Origin: Fasciola hepatica
Lineage: Eukaryota; Platyhelminthes; Trematoda; Plagiorchiida; Fasciolidae
DNA length: 64,000 nucleotides
Direction of reading: 5' to 3'
Assembly: GCA_948099385.1 (NCBI GenBank)
Contig: CANUEZ040000068.1
Span: forward strand, 1,713,001 to 1,777,000
The position numbers and the translations under genes are program-made. Of the stretch, positions 21,807-32,841 are shown in pieces (within the stretch, counting starts at the first letter, position 1; each line of letters opens with the position of its first letter). The notes under the pieces are model-generated. The model was given only the letters and a program-made list of their open reading frames with translations. It was not told the origin of the DNA and did not search any database.

Positions 21807-22753
21807 CTATGCACACATAAGGTCGCAGAAATTTAGGTGTAACTTTGAGATATTGGGCGAGTTCCGGTAGAAGTTAGGACTTGTTCTGAAGAGTTTAAAT
21901 GCTGGTGGGCAGCTTGTTCCAGAACCTGAAGTAGAGAAGGAGGAAAAATTGTGACCGTGTGACCGATTCAGGTATAATATAAGGGGCAGTAAAAGATAGT
22001 ACCTTCGGGAGTAGAGAGTTTCACACCAGAGTCTTACTGGACCGAGCAAAATGGACCAGTTTCTCAACAGGTAATGTAAGAAGGTCAAGTGTAGTCTCAA
22101 GCTGCAGAGCCAGAGTGGGTCAAGATCCAGATGCTGATATCGTTCTCGGTAGTTTATAGCCGTGGAGCAACCGCGTGGTTGTTTGATAAAACTACTTTGT
22201 ATGCTTTTTAGAGCAACTTTGTCAAGTCATGTCATGTAAGGAAATTCTAATAGGCAACATTCAGGCAAGGGCCTGATATGGGATTTGTATACGCTGATGA
22301 TACTGTCCCAAGGACAGGGAGAGTGAAAGAGGAGGGCCACAACTCTTCTAGCCTTGGCCGCTTGGATGGCGGCGTGCTCAGAGAAGTTGAGGGAGCTGGA
22401 ATAGTTGAGGCCAAAATCGAGGGGGCAGACAAACTGGCCGGAAGAAATGTTGCAAACAGTATGGATGGCATCGTAAGAATTGGAAGAGCAGACTACATTT
22501 ATATCGGCTGTAAATAAAAAGGGCATGCAATGGTGTACTAGATCCAGTGTGTAATTGATGGGCATTAGAAATAGGAGAGGACCCAGCACACTTCCCTATA
22601 TAACGCCATTTGTAACAGGTTTCGGGTTAGAAGTATATCCGTTGGTGGTAACCACTTGAGAGCGATGAGTGAGATAAGACTGCAGCCGAGAGGGGAGTGG
22701 GTCAATAATGCCAAATGAACGCAATTTAGCGATGGGACGGGGGTGTGGAACAC
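21807..22753 (-). pseudogene. LINE 3 reverse transcriptase (minus strand)
   Basis: Downwards from about 22690 a frame reads a TTNGYTSNPKPVTNGVI block, then an in-frame stop, then GSVLGPLLFLMPIN, the conserved palm region before the catalytic loop. The loop near 22500-22530 reads FLFTADINVV, one Asp fewer than the usual ADD. Further down come SSSLNFSEHAAIQAAKARRVVALLFH and YKSHIRPLPECCLLE, matching LINE 1 residues after 10500. The C-terminal frame 21807-22100 is weaker. The fingers region (22754-23265) is only traceable as scraps. Confidence 0.8.
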
Positions 22754-23265
22754 GGACCCCCTAAAGCGTCAAATGAACTTGGAAGTAATGTTGACCTCAA
22801 GCGTTAGATTAGATAGAGACGAGCTAGTGATAGCAAAACGTTCCGGAGAATGGTTGATGTTTGAGGCGGGGTCAATGGAGTGTGCGGAGTAAAGAATACA
22901 GGCTTCGACCATATCGAGAGGAGAGGTGGCCGGAATTCTATTCAGTAAAACAAAGCATTGAATATTCTTGTGTGTCGTCGGATTCCTAGTTTTATGCAGG
23001 AGTGAGGGTTTCGAAGCTTTGTTGGGATGCCTCAGAGCTTCAGCTTCTTCGTTGCGAAGCTAATCTTCATTAAGGTCCCGGATATAATGAGGAAGGCGAG
23101 TTAGTCTTATGCGAACGGGGAAGTGTTTTCATCCTAAGGTATTATTTTTGGAGTGAGGCAAGTTTCGACTTCCCAAGAGAGTAGTTTTGGCAGTTGGACT
23201 GAGCTCCAGGAGGCTGTTTCCCACGCTAGTGTAAAAGTGATCAGCCGCTTGTTGGGGGTCAGCCG

Positions 23266-23823
23266 TTAAAATAAAACTGCTCCAATCTTAGTTACGGATG
23301 AGATTGGGCAGAGGTTCCAATTTGAACACTGCAAATTGTTGATTCGGGTTAGATAGCTTGATGGGCAAGGATGGAATAAAAGGTTACCTACCACTATCTT
23401 CTGGTCACTACCCAGAAAGTTTTGCAGAACGGGGGCCGAAAAGTTGGAAACACTGTGAGTAAATATAAGATCAAGGATGCTGGCGCTTCTAGTAGAGGTT
23501 TTACCGTGTAGCACCCAGCCTCTAATGTGAGTATGGCAGGAAGAGTCTGCTAGGTTGGGAGGTGCCGCGACGTTCATCCAGGATATTTTAAGCCAGTTAA
23601 AATCACCGACTATGACTGTTGCTACCAAAGGTAGTAGTGAAAGGTAATCAGAGGCTTCAGTTAAATGAGTTAACTCTGCGGTAGTAGAGGATGGCGGGCG
23701 ATGGATAAAATCAATGTGCATGACTATATTTGAGAACCGAGTTGTGGGCCATAGAGAATCCACAATTGTGTCGGGTATCGCACTTATAATGGGGGTAACT
23801 GAAAGGGCGTGCTGTATGTACAC
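23266..23823 (-). pseudogene. LINE 3 endonuclease domain (minus strand)
   Basis: The frame from 23823 contains a DTIVDSLW block, HIDFIHRPP (matching CIYRPP), a loop with LPLVATVIVGDFNWLKISW, where the GDFN metal-site motif is intact, then a conserved GWVLHGKTSTRSASILDLIFT stretch that ends with the D-L-I-F-T block of LINE endonucleases. Near 23400 comes a GSDQKIV segment that stands for the terminal S-D-H motif (His replaced by Gln). The upstream part with the first catalytic Glu is missing or in other frames between 23830 and 24175. It belongs with the reverse transcriptase below it. Confidence 0.8.
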
Positions 23824-24435
23824 TAAGCAACCAACTCCGCATTCCTGAATCCTTTTTACCCTAAAAGCTGTGTACCCTCAAACGGAAGTTTGCTTGTGGA
23901 AGTGTGTTCCGTGAGCCACGTTTAAGTAATGGGGGCGATATCGGGACTTGAAGTTACGACCTAATGTTTTAAGTGGTGAAGCTTAGTCAGGGTGGACCGA
24001 GAGTTGAATGAGACCGGGGGGACACATTTATGTGGAGGCGGGTGCCTGGGATGGGTGAGGTAGGGTAGTTATTGGAGGAATGAAGTGCACGGGGATGGGC
24101 GTGAGATGAAGCTACCACAGAGTAAGGAAGGTGAGCGTTGGACACCTCCGCGATAGTTTCCGAGGATTCAGCCACGGACGACTCGGAAATAATTAATTTC
24201 AGGATATTACGAGGTAAACCAGAAGATTTTTGACTAAGTGGCCTTGTTACCTGTCCCGGTCCTTTGAGGTCGTTCGATGCTCGAGTGTGGCGAAAAAACG
24301 TGAAGTTCCGGGATATATTGGCTGTCCCAAAGGGCCAAACTTTGTAATGCTTTGTGTTGCGTGGTAACAGCAGGCCTCAAAAGATGGGAACTAGTAGAGT
24401 GTGGGGTGGCTTCGCATTCCGTCAACTCGGTTTCA
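23824..24435 (-). other. LINE 3 upstream part and junction with Pao LTR
   Basis: A Pro/Ser/Thr-rich minus-strand frame (23987-24175) resembles in composition the region ahead of the endonuclease in the other LINE copies. From 24180 to 24435 I see no identifiable feature before the LTR end at about 24440. Confidence 0.4.
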
Positions 24436-24439
24436 AAAC

Positions 24440-25290
24440 GATTTGAGCAATATATTCCTAATTTGAAACGGATCCTGAAATCAGAACATGATTGTCCGTA
24501 AATTTTACGATACCAGATAATTAAATGAACAGCGACAAAATATATTGGAACATCATTTGTGCGATCACACGGACTAAGAAAACGAGAACCAGGTTGTGGC
24601 GTACGAGAAACAGGCACGTGTGCCACACAAGTCTAAAATATAATATGGTAGAATAGGTCGTTAAACGCGAAGAAACAGATTCTGGCTCATAAAAGACATA
24701 CAGCGTATAAAGACAGGCAAATAGTGTATGTGAGCGAGCGATATCAAGGAAACATGAAGTTGCAGTGTTTCTGGGGGATTTTCCACAACCGGCATTTACA
24801 CCGCCCACGTAAATCTTCCCTATCCTCAGCAGAGTCAAGTGTTTGTAATAAGAGCCACGGTTCTTTACGTCCACCTGGACCCAGCTGTCACCTAATACCC
24901 CTGACGTCAGCATTCTACTCACGATAGTACTCGATCCGGCAGCCACGCAGACGGGATGTAATCCCGCAACTTCCGTGAGAACGGCCGATCGACGGTGGGC
25001 GTGAAGGGGAGAGCCGTCGTGCACTGGTTGCGCGTGCTTGTGTGAGTGTTTGTGCAGGCTGGTGCCATGGGCTAGATCCCACCCTGGTACATGAGCAAAT
25101 ATTAACAACTATCAACCAAGGGAGATATCTTCCATAAGTCATCGATAAACGAGGACGAATAACCGCTGAAGCGTGTTTGATGGGGGTCATTAGGCGTAAA
25201 CATGTATCATGTACGTGAGTGACTGAGGCTCTGTCTGGGTGTATGACAGAATCATATCTACTGCCGCATACGGGAAAACCCTTCTATCAA
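24440..25290 (-). repeat. Pao 3' LTR, complete
   Basis: It is homologous end to end to 95-965 on the plus strand. In the element's direction it contains the tctgtcatacacccagac start region, a CA-rich stretch, the GATCGAG...GTGAGTAGAA block (around 24915-24940), ccccagaaacactgcaacttcatgtttcc, and the terminal cacgtgcctgtttctcgtacgcc to ttgctcaa. It sits right behind the integrase end at 25455, as expected for a 3' LTR. Exact ends are not proven by target-site duplications. Confidence 0.85.
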
Positions 25291-25439
25291 GTCGGTGGCA
25301 AATGAGGGACGGTGATTACCGTGACACTTTTACTGGACATCGTGGAGGAGGAACGTGTCTCATACGCGTGTGTGGCCGAGTGTGAGTGTACTTCGGTACG
25401 TCAGTGTACCACGAATGCCTCCACACACTGGAGGTGCTT

Positions 25440-26700
25440 TCACCACTTCATCGACGAACAAGGAACTGTCCGCCTGGGCTCTGAGGTGTCGGCTCCCCCG
25501 TCTTCACTCGCAAAGAGGATGATACTGCTTACTTTTCGGGCTAGCATTCCGTCGGCTGTCTTCATCGCGACAGTTTTTATCATTTTGTCAGAGCTTTTGA
25601 TAGTTTTCGTGACAATGCCTAAATGGTCAGGTGCTGAAATGAGGGTGTTCATCGGTGATCATCACCACATCCCCAATCTTGAGTGGTCTTTTGGTCAAAC
25701 ACTTCTGTCGACTTTGCAAAGTTGATAGGTACTCTAGTAGCCATCGCTTCCAGAAATCTGTGGCAAGATAAATTGCCTGTTTCCATCCATGAAGTTAGCT
25801 CCCACGAAGGTATGTCAGTCCTCGGAAGCCCACGTTTGACCTTATATTCAATAGGCCGTTCGGAGTGAGCTCCTGATTGGTGATGTTGCCTTTGGTTACT
25901 AAGGCCAGTAAGCGGCTGTTTAGAATTCCCTCGACCTCAGTCATGACGGTGTCAAAGTTTCGTCACCGGGCGGCTGTTACTCAATGATCGACAGCAATAT
26001 TCGCCCGGTGGACCGGATCAGGCGTTCCCATACGCCTCCGCGATGACTGGCCCGGGGGGCATTGGAGAGCTATCGTACGCCATAGGCCACGGTTCGATTC
26101 TGCAGCTCATTTTTGTTTATGTTTTGGTACCAAATCTGCAGCTCTCGATGAACCCCTACGAAGTTTGGGCCACTGTCGGAGTATATATCCGCTGGCGTGC
26201 TTCTTCGGTTGACAAAGCACTGCAACGCTCGGAGGAAGGTGTCGTTTGCCATGGAATGCATAACTTTCAAGTGCACCGCGTGTGACTTTGTGCACGTCAC
26301 GATACACTTGTATAGTTCTTCGTACTTCTTTCCGCACTTGATCCTTTATTGCCCGAGATAGTCCAGCCCGGTGTCACTGAACGGCCTCCAGCCCGGGGTC
26401 ACTCTACATTCTGGCAGCTGAGCCATATATCGTTGGCCAGCTGCGGCTTTGCGTCTCCTTAAGTGTACGCAATGTTGGATTAGGCGTTTTACCGCCGCTC
26501 CTTTTCTCATTAATCAAAGGCGCTTTCGGACAACGCTTGTCACGTGATTTTTCCCGGCGTATTCCTCTAAGGCGTCGATGTGTTCAATTATTAGCCCTCT
26601 CACTAGTTGTCGAGCCAGTAGCAATATGGGATATTTCGTGTCAAAACTCAGGTGGGAGTAGGTAAGTCTTTCATCTACCCGTAATAATCCATTATTGAGT
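25440..26700 (-). pseudogene. Pao integrase
   Basis: In frame pieces from top to bottom: VRKEVRR...VYRDV scraps of the zinc domain, then SHAVHLKVMHSM (standard SRAVHLEV), FLRALQCFVNRRSTPADIYSDSGPNF with the second catalytic Asp (standard SDNG, here SDSG), and GVHRELQIWYQN. Below 26070 an ASHRGGVWERLIRS block follows, carrying the catalytic Glu region. The C-terminal domain (25440-25652) has KTIKSSDKMIKTVAMKTADG, matching the post-core domain of Pao integrases. Several stops lie between these pieces. About 26341-26700 is barely readable. Confidence 0.85.
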
Positions 26701-26716
26701 TTGGGGGTTAAATGCT

Positions 26717-27493
26717 TCAGGTTGCTTTCTGGGGATGATATTCTTTTGTCAATTGGTCCCGCTTTTCCGGCCCTCTCGAGTTCTCGGGTGAAAGCCCCCG
26801 TTGTGTCATTCTGAATATGTGGTGTTCTGCGGCTAGCAATCCATCGGGGCTTATCTGGCTTACTTGTTTACGGCTGGAGAGGCGGATCCTTTTCATGACT
26901 AGCAAAAGTCTCTTGAACTTGGCCAAACACACTAATGTCCAAAGTGTCTTCATCCAGGAGGAAAACCTGACCAGTCGTGACAAACTGAACTTAGATTTTG
27001 TGACTGTCGCCGTCATCGTGCTTTTGATCCCCAGTTCCATTTTCAGGCGGGGCTTTAGTTCCCACACGGGCCAGTCCTGTTTGAGCATCTTCAGGAATTT
27101 CAGTCCTCCTCTCCACGTGTCAAGCTGCAGGAAGTTGTTCGCACCAGGGGGGCGCAGATCGGCTGGGTTGTCATTAGACTTGACATGTTTCCACTGGTTC
27201 ATGGCAGTTTCGTCGTATGTGACCTTGAGCCGGTAGGCAGCGAAAGTACTAAAACGACTCCTGACGTTGGTAATGTAGTAGTGTATTATCATCGCGTCCG
27301 TCCAAACTCTAGCCGACCTAATATAGAAGTCCAGACATTTCTTTAGCGCTTGTACAGCCCTTACTGTTAACAAGGCTGCGCTGAGCTTAAGGCATGGGAC
27401 CGAAACCAGTTTCAGTGGGGCAATGAGAGCTCCGGCAATTGAGATCCCGGTGGCACATAGTCCGTCTCCGGTGCACCATCGTCCGTACACCAC
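26717..27493 (-). pseudogene. Pao RNase H and connection domain
   Basis: The open frame of 258 codons shows APLKLVSVPCLKLSAALLTVRAVQAL (standard pattern: K-P-V-T-V-P-R-L-E-L-A-A-A), VWTDAMIIHYYITNVRSRFSTFAAYRL (the WTDS Asp block), and QWKHVKSNDNPADLRPPG (standard: WRHV-x5-NPAD-x-A-SRG). These are the diagnostic RNase H blocks of BEL/Pao polyproteins. The frame is long and uninterrupted here, but the SRG motif is altered to PPG. It follows the reverse transcriptase without a spacer. Confidence 0.85.
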
Positions 27494-27499
27494 GGCTCC

Positions 27500-28730
27500 A
27501 TACCGTGCTTCGGATGCGTCAGGAAAAGCGTTTAGTTCTCCCGTCTGCTACATGACTAGGGGGCAAGAGTCGTGGTATCCGTATGTTTCCTTGCTTCTTT
27601 GAGGTGTTCAAGAATCTTTCTTATTCCCGCCGGTATTCTCAGTCAAGCAGCTGGTCCCAGTTGAATTTCCTACGACATAGCAGCTGCAGCAGGATCTTTC
27701 CGAGTAACATCCAGGTAGAGAAAAAGCCGAGCGGATCGCGCAGGCTAGAGATAGCTGACAGTATGCCACGAGGATTTACTGTTTAGTTAGGAACGTTTAG
27801 CTCGAGAACAAAGTCGTCCATTTTCCCGTTTCATCGTATCCCTAGAGTGCTTTTGGTAGGGAGTGGAGAGCCGTCTAAACCTCTAACCCTTTTAGCCCTC
27901 TCGTGGTGCGGAATGTCTTCGGGCACTCCAGAATCTTTCGACATCCATTTCGTGGGATGGAAGCCGCTCTCTTCTAGCAATCTTGTCAGACCTCTGAACT
28001 GCGCTAGGGCCGGGCCTACACCATCGAATGATCCGAGATACTAGTCCACGTAGAAGTTCCTGCTGAAGCTATCTACTACCGACCGGTGGACCAGAGCTCC
28101 ATGTTTGTTCGTTGTTTCTCTAAGGGCGTAGTTGGCACAACAAGGCGATGATTTGGCTCCGAAGGGGTGGAAGGTCATCCTATAATTTATCACCGCTTTG
28201 TTCAAATTGTTCTCTTTCCATCACAGGAGAAGCAGTGTCTCGCTCCTCTACCGGTATTTACACCCGGAGAATTATTTCCCTGATGTCAGGGGACAAGGCC
28301 ACTCGGCCCACTCCAAAAACGGCGAGAAAATCTAATCAAGGACGCGGTCCGGTCGAGCCTTTGCAGCAGGCGATAATTTACCGACTTGCTTGACAACTTG
28401 GCTGTACAATCAAGAGCCATTTGCAGTTTTCGAATTTCATGTGGTTGATAACCGAGTGTTGAGGTGGAAAGCAGATTCCATTCCGGCCGTCGGTGGTTGC
28501 AGGCACCCTTTCAAAGTAGCCGAGAGCTTCTTTTCGCCTCACCGCTTCCGCGTATCGTTCCCAAAGATCCTGGACTCGAATAAAACGTTCTTCTGATCGT
28601 AGTGGTCTTTGCTGAGCAATGCCTTTGTTATCAACTCAAGAGTCCGCTAGTGCGCGCCGTGAGAGTGGAACCTCGAAATGTTTTGGGGCCCCTGGTTCCT
28701 TGTCACGCTTTCTGCCGAGCGAAGTAGTCC
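27500..28730 (-). pseudogene. Pao reverse transcriptase with stop in catalytic loop
   Basis: No long frame survives. The key loop is legible at 28035-28058 on the minus strand as NFYVD-stop-YL, where active Pao enzymes have YVDDYL: the second Asp codon is now TAG. Downstream come a FDGVGPALAQFRGLTRLLEESGF-type segment and HPTKWMSKDS. The fingers part between 28110 and 28730 is present only as short pieces in shifting frames. It is homologous to the plus-strand copy at 49085-50230. Confidence 0.75.
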
Positions 28731-28733
28731 TCT

Positions 28734-29260
28734 TTAGATAATGATAGTCTTTTTTCTCCAATGTCGTGAAAAATCCTTTTCATACGGTCGTTGCAATTGA
28801 TGCTCTGTGCGGTCCGCTTCGGCTGATACCCAAATTACGGGACGACTTCCCCAGGCCGGACCATATAGTATCCATTCTAGTGTTGTGCTCAAGACAGAGA
28901 GTGCCTGGCGGTTGCCCACTCCCTGGTCCAGTACCCAATGTGCCCCTGGCTCATCGCGGCTCTTGGGTAGATACTCTTTTCTGTCCTCCCAGTCTACGGT
29001 GGCTACGTTCTGCACGGGGGTCACCTGGTCAATATTGCGTTCACCGACCGTGGTGCTCGCAAGGGAAAATCAGCTAACGTGAATGCTCCGTTGATTCGAT
29101 TTGTTCTGTAATGTCTAAAGGGACGAGCTGTACCCTCAGCCGACCGACCGCCCAGCGTGCTCCCCTCTAACGACATCGTGCCTTCAGCAAGCCGGTGTAC
29201 GCCGGCAAACTACTTCTTTACCAGAGTGGTATCTGATCCACTGTCGGCGAAAGCCAATGC
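28734..29260 (-). pseudogene. Pao aspartic protease
   Basis: Near 29215-29260 the frame ends in LAFADSGSDTTLVKK, the DSG active-site turn of Pao proteases. About 180 bases further, in another frame (29024-28734), comes AHWVLDQGVGNRQALSVLSTTLEWILYGPAWG, the end of the protease-like domain (standard WxLGWxLxGP). The plus-strand copy at 48530-49080 has the same two blocks. A frameshift lies between them. Confidence 0.8.
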
Positions 29261-30282
29261 CTTGACCACCCGAGTTGGGGCCATCATTTCCACGGCAACT
29301 ACTCCTAAACGTATTGGTTCACCAGCAGGCCATGGCGTTGAGCAAATCGCACCGGGCTTGGTGCTCGTCTCCGACGTAGTTTCTTTCACCCGGTGTAGCA
29401 ATCGTTGATGTCTCCCAGGGCAACCTCCGTTATCACATCCGTTTCTTGTTTGGCAAGCTGCCTCCTGGTGTTTGGTGTTGGGGAGGATGAAGCATTCTCC
29501 TGTAGTCCTTGCCATTCCACAACGTTTGTCTACTGTGACGTTGATGAACTTGGGGTATTCTAGTAGCCCATGGCTAGCGTCAAAGGACCTGAAAATTGGA
29601 CGCGCTATAGCCTCGCGTGGAAGAGCGTGTGCATTGGTCCAAGGCTGATATTTCGAATGTTCCTGTGCAATTATTTGAGCCTGGCTGGTGATAGGTTTGC
29701 TTATTTGGGTACTGCCCAGGATGAGTTGACCAAATCTACTGTCGGCTATCTTGGTTTGCCTGTCCAAGTATTCGGTCATGTCTTCGAAGTTAGCCTCACG
29801 GCCGCCTCAGCTTACACGTTCCGCCTCTTCCGCCCACCGACCCTGTAGTTCGAGAGAGAGAGAGATGTAGAGGACTATGCCCTCCAACCTATGCATTGCA
29901 TCGAGGTAAGCCCTGTAACCTAAATGGTCCAGGGCTATTGAACAGTTCTGCATTTTGCTTACCAGATCGGCTACTTTATAGACGTCGTCCTTGGTTCTTT
30001 TGCCTCTATCATCACGCTCTATATTAGGTCACGGGTTAACTTGAACGGCTGGCCGAACAGGTCGCTCGGGATCTTTCTTGCTTGTGTGAAGCCTTGTTTT
30101 GGGTCAAGCATGGTACATCCACCGAAACCTTCTTTTGCTCGGTCTCGGAAGTAATGAGCCACATAGAGGAGCCTTTGTCCTGGGTTGGTTATCTTATTTT
30201 TGCCGAGAGTTTCAAAAGCCCTTATCAACTTGCAGTAGTGTCCCAGTCGTCCGCCGAACACCCTCAGTTCTGCTCTCGCCAA
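29210..30282 (-). pseudogene. Pao gag with damaged zinc knuckle
   Basis: The frame at 30019-30282 reads the gag core: ELRVFGGRLGHYCKLIRAFE, ITNPGQRLLYVAHYFRDRAKEGFGGC and QARKIPSDLFGQPFKLTRDLI, the alpha-helical DUF1759-type region. A second frame (29779-29210) reads EYLDRQTKIADSRFGQLI and then the Cys/His region ECFILPNTKH...ACQT with a following C-x-x-GGC-x-GRH cluster. In the first knuckle the second Cys is replaced by Leu. A frame break of about 240 bases (29780-30018) separates the two. Confidence 0.85.
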
Positions 30283-30881
30283 ATCGATGGTTAGTTGTGA
30301 TGTTCTGTATTAAACGGCCGGTTCAGAGTTCTCTATTTTGATTTTTCCTGACCTATTGGATAAATCGTATTTTCTGACCTTCTGTTCACGCTCTTTTTTC
30401 TCTATACTTCTCTCCGGCTTCCTGAGCCTCTTGTCCAGCTGAGCACAATTGTTGTTCTGGGTCCAATATCCGCAGCTTAAATGAATCGACATTCTTGCAA
30501 TCCATACTACCCTCAGTAGTACCTGAGCTAGCACAGACAGGATTAGGTGATCCAGCATTTACTAAAGAAACAAAAGTATCAAACCTTTCCCAGTGACTTG
30601 CCGTATTGCTTCCTGTCTAAATTCCAAATGCTTCACATCTTTTCTTGACACGTAGCTTATTTTCTCGTTCCAAATTGATCGACTGAGTACTGCAAGATGA
30701 TTCAGAGCAATACCCACCCAAATTTGAAAGGATTTCGGAAACAGATCAAGATAAACCTAAAAATTTACGATACTTGATTAGTGAATGACCAGTGACAAAA
30801 TAAATAAGATCAACATTCATGCGATCACACAGATTCAGAAAACAAGAACCAAGATGTGACGTACGAGAGACAGGCACATGA
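30283..30881 (-). repeat. Pao gag start, leader and truncated 5' LTR
   Basis: 30310-30560 corresponds to the charged N-terminal gag segment and leader. From about 30690 to 30881 the reverse complement matches the last 190 bases of the Pao LTR (gacaggcacatgag, gtacgagag, the tgcgatcacacag block, and a terminal attgctctg). The LTR is cut at about 30881 at the junction with arm 1 of the palindrome. Confidence 0.7.
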
Positions 30882-30883
30882 GC

Positions 30884-31390
30884 AAGCAGAATGCGAAGGT
30901 TGGTCATTTCCATGCCTAATGTCGGCGAACAAACGGGCAATTTGCTGTCTGTCAGACATTTCGATCCGGCAGATGACCACTGCTTTTATTCGGTCCTAGG
31001 AGATGGGTTCTTCTGGGTCCGACACATCCTGTACTCCGCCAACGAGGCGTGGACGGAAAACTGCGTCCGCATGAGAAAACCTACAAATTTTTGCGGTCAC
31101 ACTGCGCAGAGCAAACTTTTATTTTACCTGAGAAAACTAAATTCAAGGATTACTTTCCCCGAGCTGCGCGAACGGAATGGCGGGCGCATTTACCTCAGAG
31201 GCAAAAGGTTCAGAGACGCCTATATTGCAAATGGCATAAAAACTAAAGCTATCCGAAAGAAGAAATACCGGCGTAGTGAAACAATGCAAAAAACTGGTAG
31301 AAAATATTGCGTTGCCACCGAGTGAAATTCAGAAAAAGATACACCAGTACCCGAGGATCTACAAAGAAAGAAAGACAAAGGGCCCATCAT
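30884..31390 (+). other. Arm 1 outer segment, unassigned open frame
   Basis: A 144-codon frame (30891-31325) is rich in Arg and Lys toward its end. It has no motif I recognise. The mirrored copy (42174-41740) is open too and extends further upstream. It may be part of the gypsy LTR or flanking DNA carried along. I would not call it a gene. Confidence 0.35.
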
Positions 31391-31699
31391 GTTAGTACTC
31401 CGGATGCCACGTTCTAATTAGATTCCGAGAGTGGCTTAAGGAACGGACAACAAGCCAAAAGTTCCGACGCGCACCAAAAGACGGTGGAAAACGGTGAAAT
31501 AATTGAACAACGGCTCGTATTGAAACAGCTTCGTCCAAGTTTACTTTTGGGAATGACACCGGACGCTGAGGGAGCCAAGATTTCAACTGTCCACGAGAGG
31601 AACAATCGGAAATGTACTTTTCACTTGGCGGAAATCAATTGTCCCTACAACAAGCAGACAAACAACACGCAGCCCTGTGGCATCGAACAACATACGAAC

Positions 31700-31984
31700 T
31701 TCTTAGAGCTAAGTGCAAATAGTTTTTTGTCTACGTTAATTTTTGGTCGTGAATTTACACAAAAAATCTCAGCCATCTCCAGGTTTCTGCAGATACTTTC
31801 GAGGGACACTGACTCTTAACTTGCGGTTTCGATCTTTGTCTCACGTTGTGTCGTAATGCGCTTATACAGTCTCATTGATTCACCGACGCCGTGTTTTATT
31901 GCGTCCAATCTCACGTTGCCAATCTTTGTTTGGTTCCGTGACTAGATTTTTCATACTCAAAGATCACTTTGTATATTACCAAAT
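31700..31984 (+). repeat. Candidate gypsy 5' LTR end, arm 1
   Basis: About 31770-31960 resembles, in reverse complement, the spacer at 36740-36925. The shared landmarks are gagtcagtgt, gatc-aaacc-caagt, gactgtat, and tagtcac-linked gagt-tgaaaaat. Two similar segments flanking gag-pol in the same orientation behave as LTRs of the arm 2 element. The upstream LTR boundary is unknown. Confidence 0.55.
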
Positions 31985-32001
31985 TGGTGACAGTGATGGG
32001 A
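31985..32001 (+). promoter_or_regulatory. Candidate primer-binding site
   Basis: TGGTGACAGTGATGGGA begins with the TGG expected for pairing with a tRNA CCA end. It lies directly behind the putative LTR end (attacca, 31976-31982) and ahead of the gag traces. The matching tRNA was not identified. Confidence 0.45.
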
Positions 32002-32021
32002 TCTCAATAGATGGCACAAAG

Positions 32022-32755
32022 ATGAATTCTGAGAAACCAAAATCTAATGCTTCCGCCGTTGTGATCAATATGTTGTTCAATGCACTGTTGCGGTTAGGTC
32101 GGTCTGGGCTAAGTCAGTACGTGTGTCCGTGCCCACACCTGACAAACTTGGCATCGGTGGTGATTCTGATATTCGATAGGTTAGAATGTCCCGCAGTTGG
32201 AACTACGTGAACCCAATCATCGCCGGTACACTCCGTTGCCACTGCTGAGCCGGAATGCGTTATGCTTCGTCCACGAAGATAACCCCGAGCGAGGGGTCAG
32301 CGAGGAGACTTTTTCAACTCTGCGAAAAATTGTGGCCCCCCAGAAAACCATGAGTGAGCCGGAAAACAAGTTCCGCCACCGCATCCGAAAATCAGAAGAG
32401 TTTGACAGTATTCAGGGGAGTTGGGGAAAATTGCCCATCAAGCCACATTGAGTATTACCCCTCAGTGAGGGAGAAAACGATACCCCGCAGGTTTACGGAC
32501 AACATGAACCCGGTAGCTTTCAGGGTGATGTTTGCAATCGACCCACCGGGAAACCTGCTAGAGACTGTCGAAAGGGGGGCAAAACCAGCAGCCGACGTAC
32601 AACTATCTCCGAGGAGTTCACAGGACACTTTCATCTTGGCAGCCGTCACAGCGACCAACCAGCGAGGGGCTCATATTACCAGAAGCGAGAGACGTTCACA
32701 GGCGGGACGTTGGCCACAGGCGAACGAACGGAATACGCAAACGTGACTGCAAAAT
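32022..32755 (+). pseudogene. Gypsy gag remnant, arm 1
   Basis: Between the primer site and the protease there are two frames. 32197-32451 has PQKTMSEPENKFRHRIRKSEEFDSIQ, resembling the gypsy gag pattern P-x-E-x-x-x-R-F-x-F-H-x-R-x-Q-x-x-x-E-S. Further on lie only scraps. No zinc knuckle is readable. The same breaks occur in arm 2 at 40310-41043. Assignment rests mainly on position. Confidence 0.5.
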
Positions 32756-32841
32756 AATATGACGGGACTATAAGTGAGTTTTCCCACGTCAGTTCTGCAT
32801 CCGTTGATTCCAGCTTTGCCTGAGTACGGCAGAAACCTACG

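Larger units (their letters stand above)
24440..30881 (-). mobile_element. Pao-type LTR retrotransposon, near full length
   Basis: On the minus strand the order is partial LTR and leader (30881-30283), gag (30282-29230), aspartic protease (29230-28734), reverse transcriptase (28730-27500), RNase H (27493-26720), integrase (26700-25440) and 3' LTR (25290-24440). This is the standard BEL/Pao order and the most complete element here. The 5' LTR is cut at about 30881, where arm 1 of the inverted repeat starts. Stops and frameshifts occur in every domain, including one in the catalytic loop of the reverse transcriptase. Confidence 0.85.

Noticed and set aside
25312..25725. 137-codon plus-strand open frame
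   Set aside because: It is the antisense shadow of the Pao integrase C-terminal domain (25440-25652, minus).
26817..27236. 139-codon plus-strand open frame
   Set aside because: Antisense shadow of the Pao RNase H on the minus strand, which shows all diagnostic blocks.
30891..31325. Basic 144-codon frame as a host gene
   Set aside because: No recognisable domain. It lies inside the palindrome arms beside LTR-like sequence, and its length differs between the two arms because the outer flank differs.
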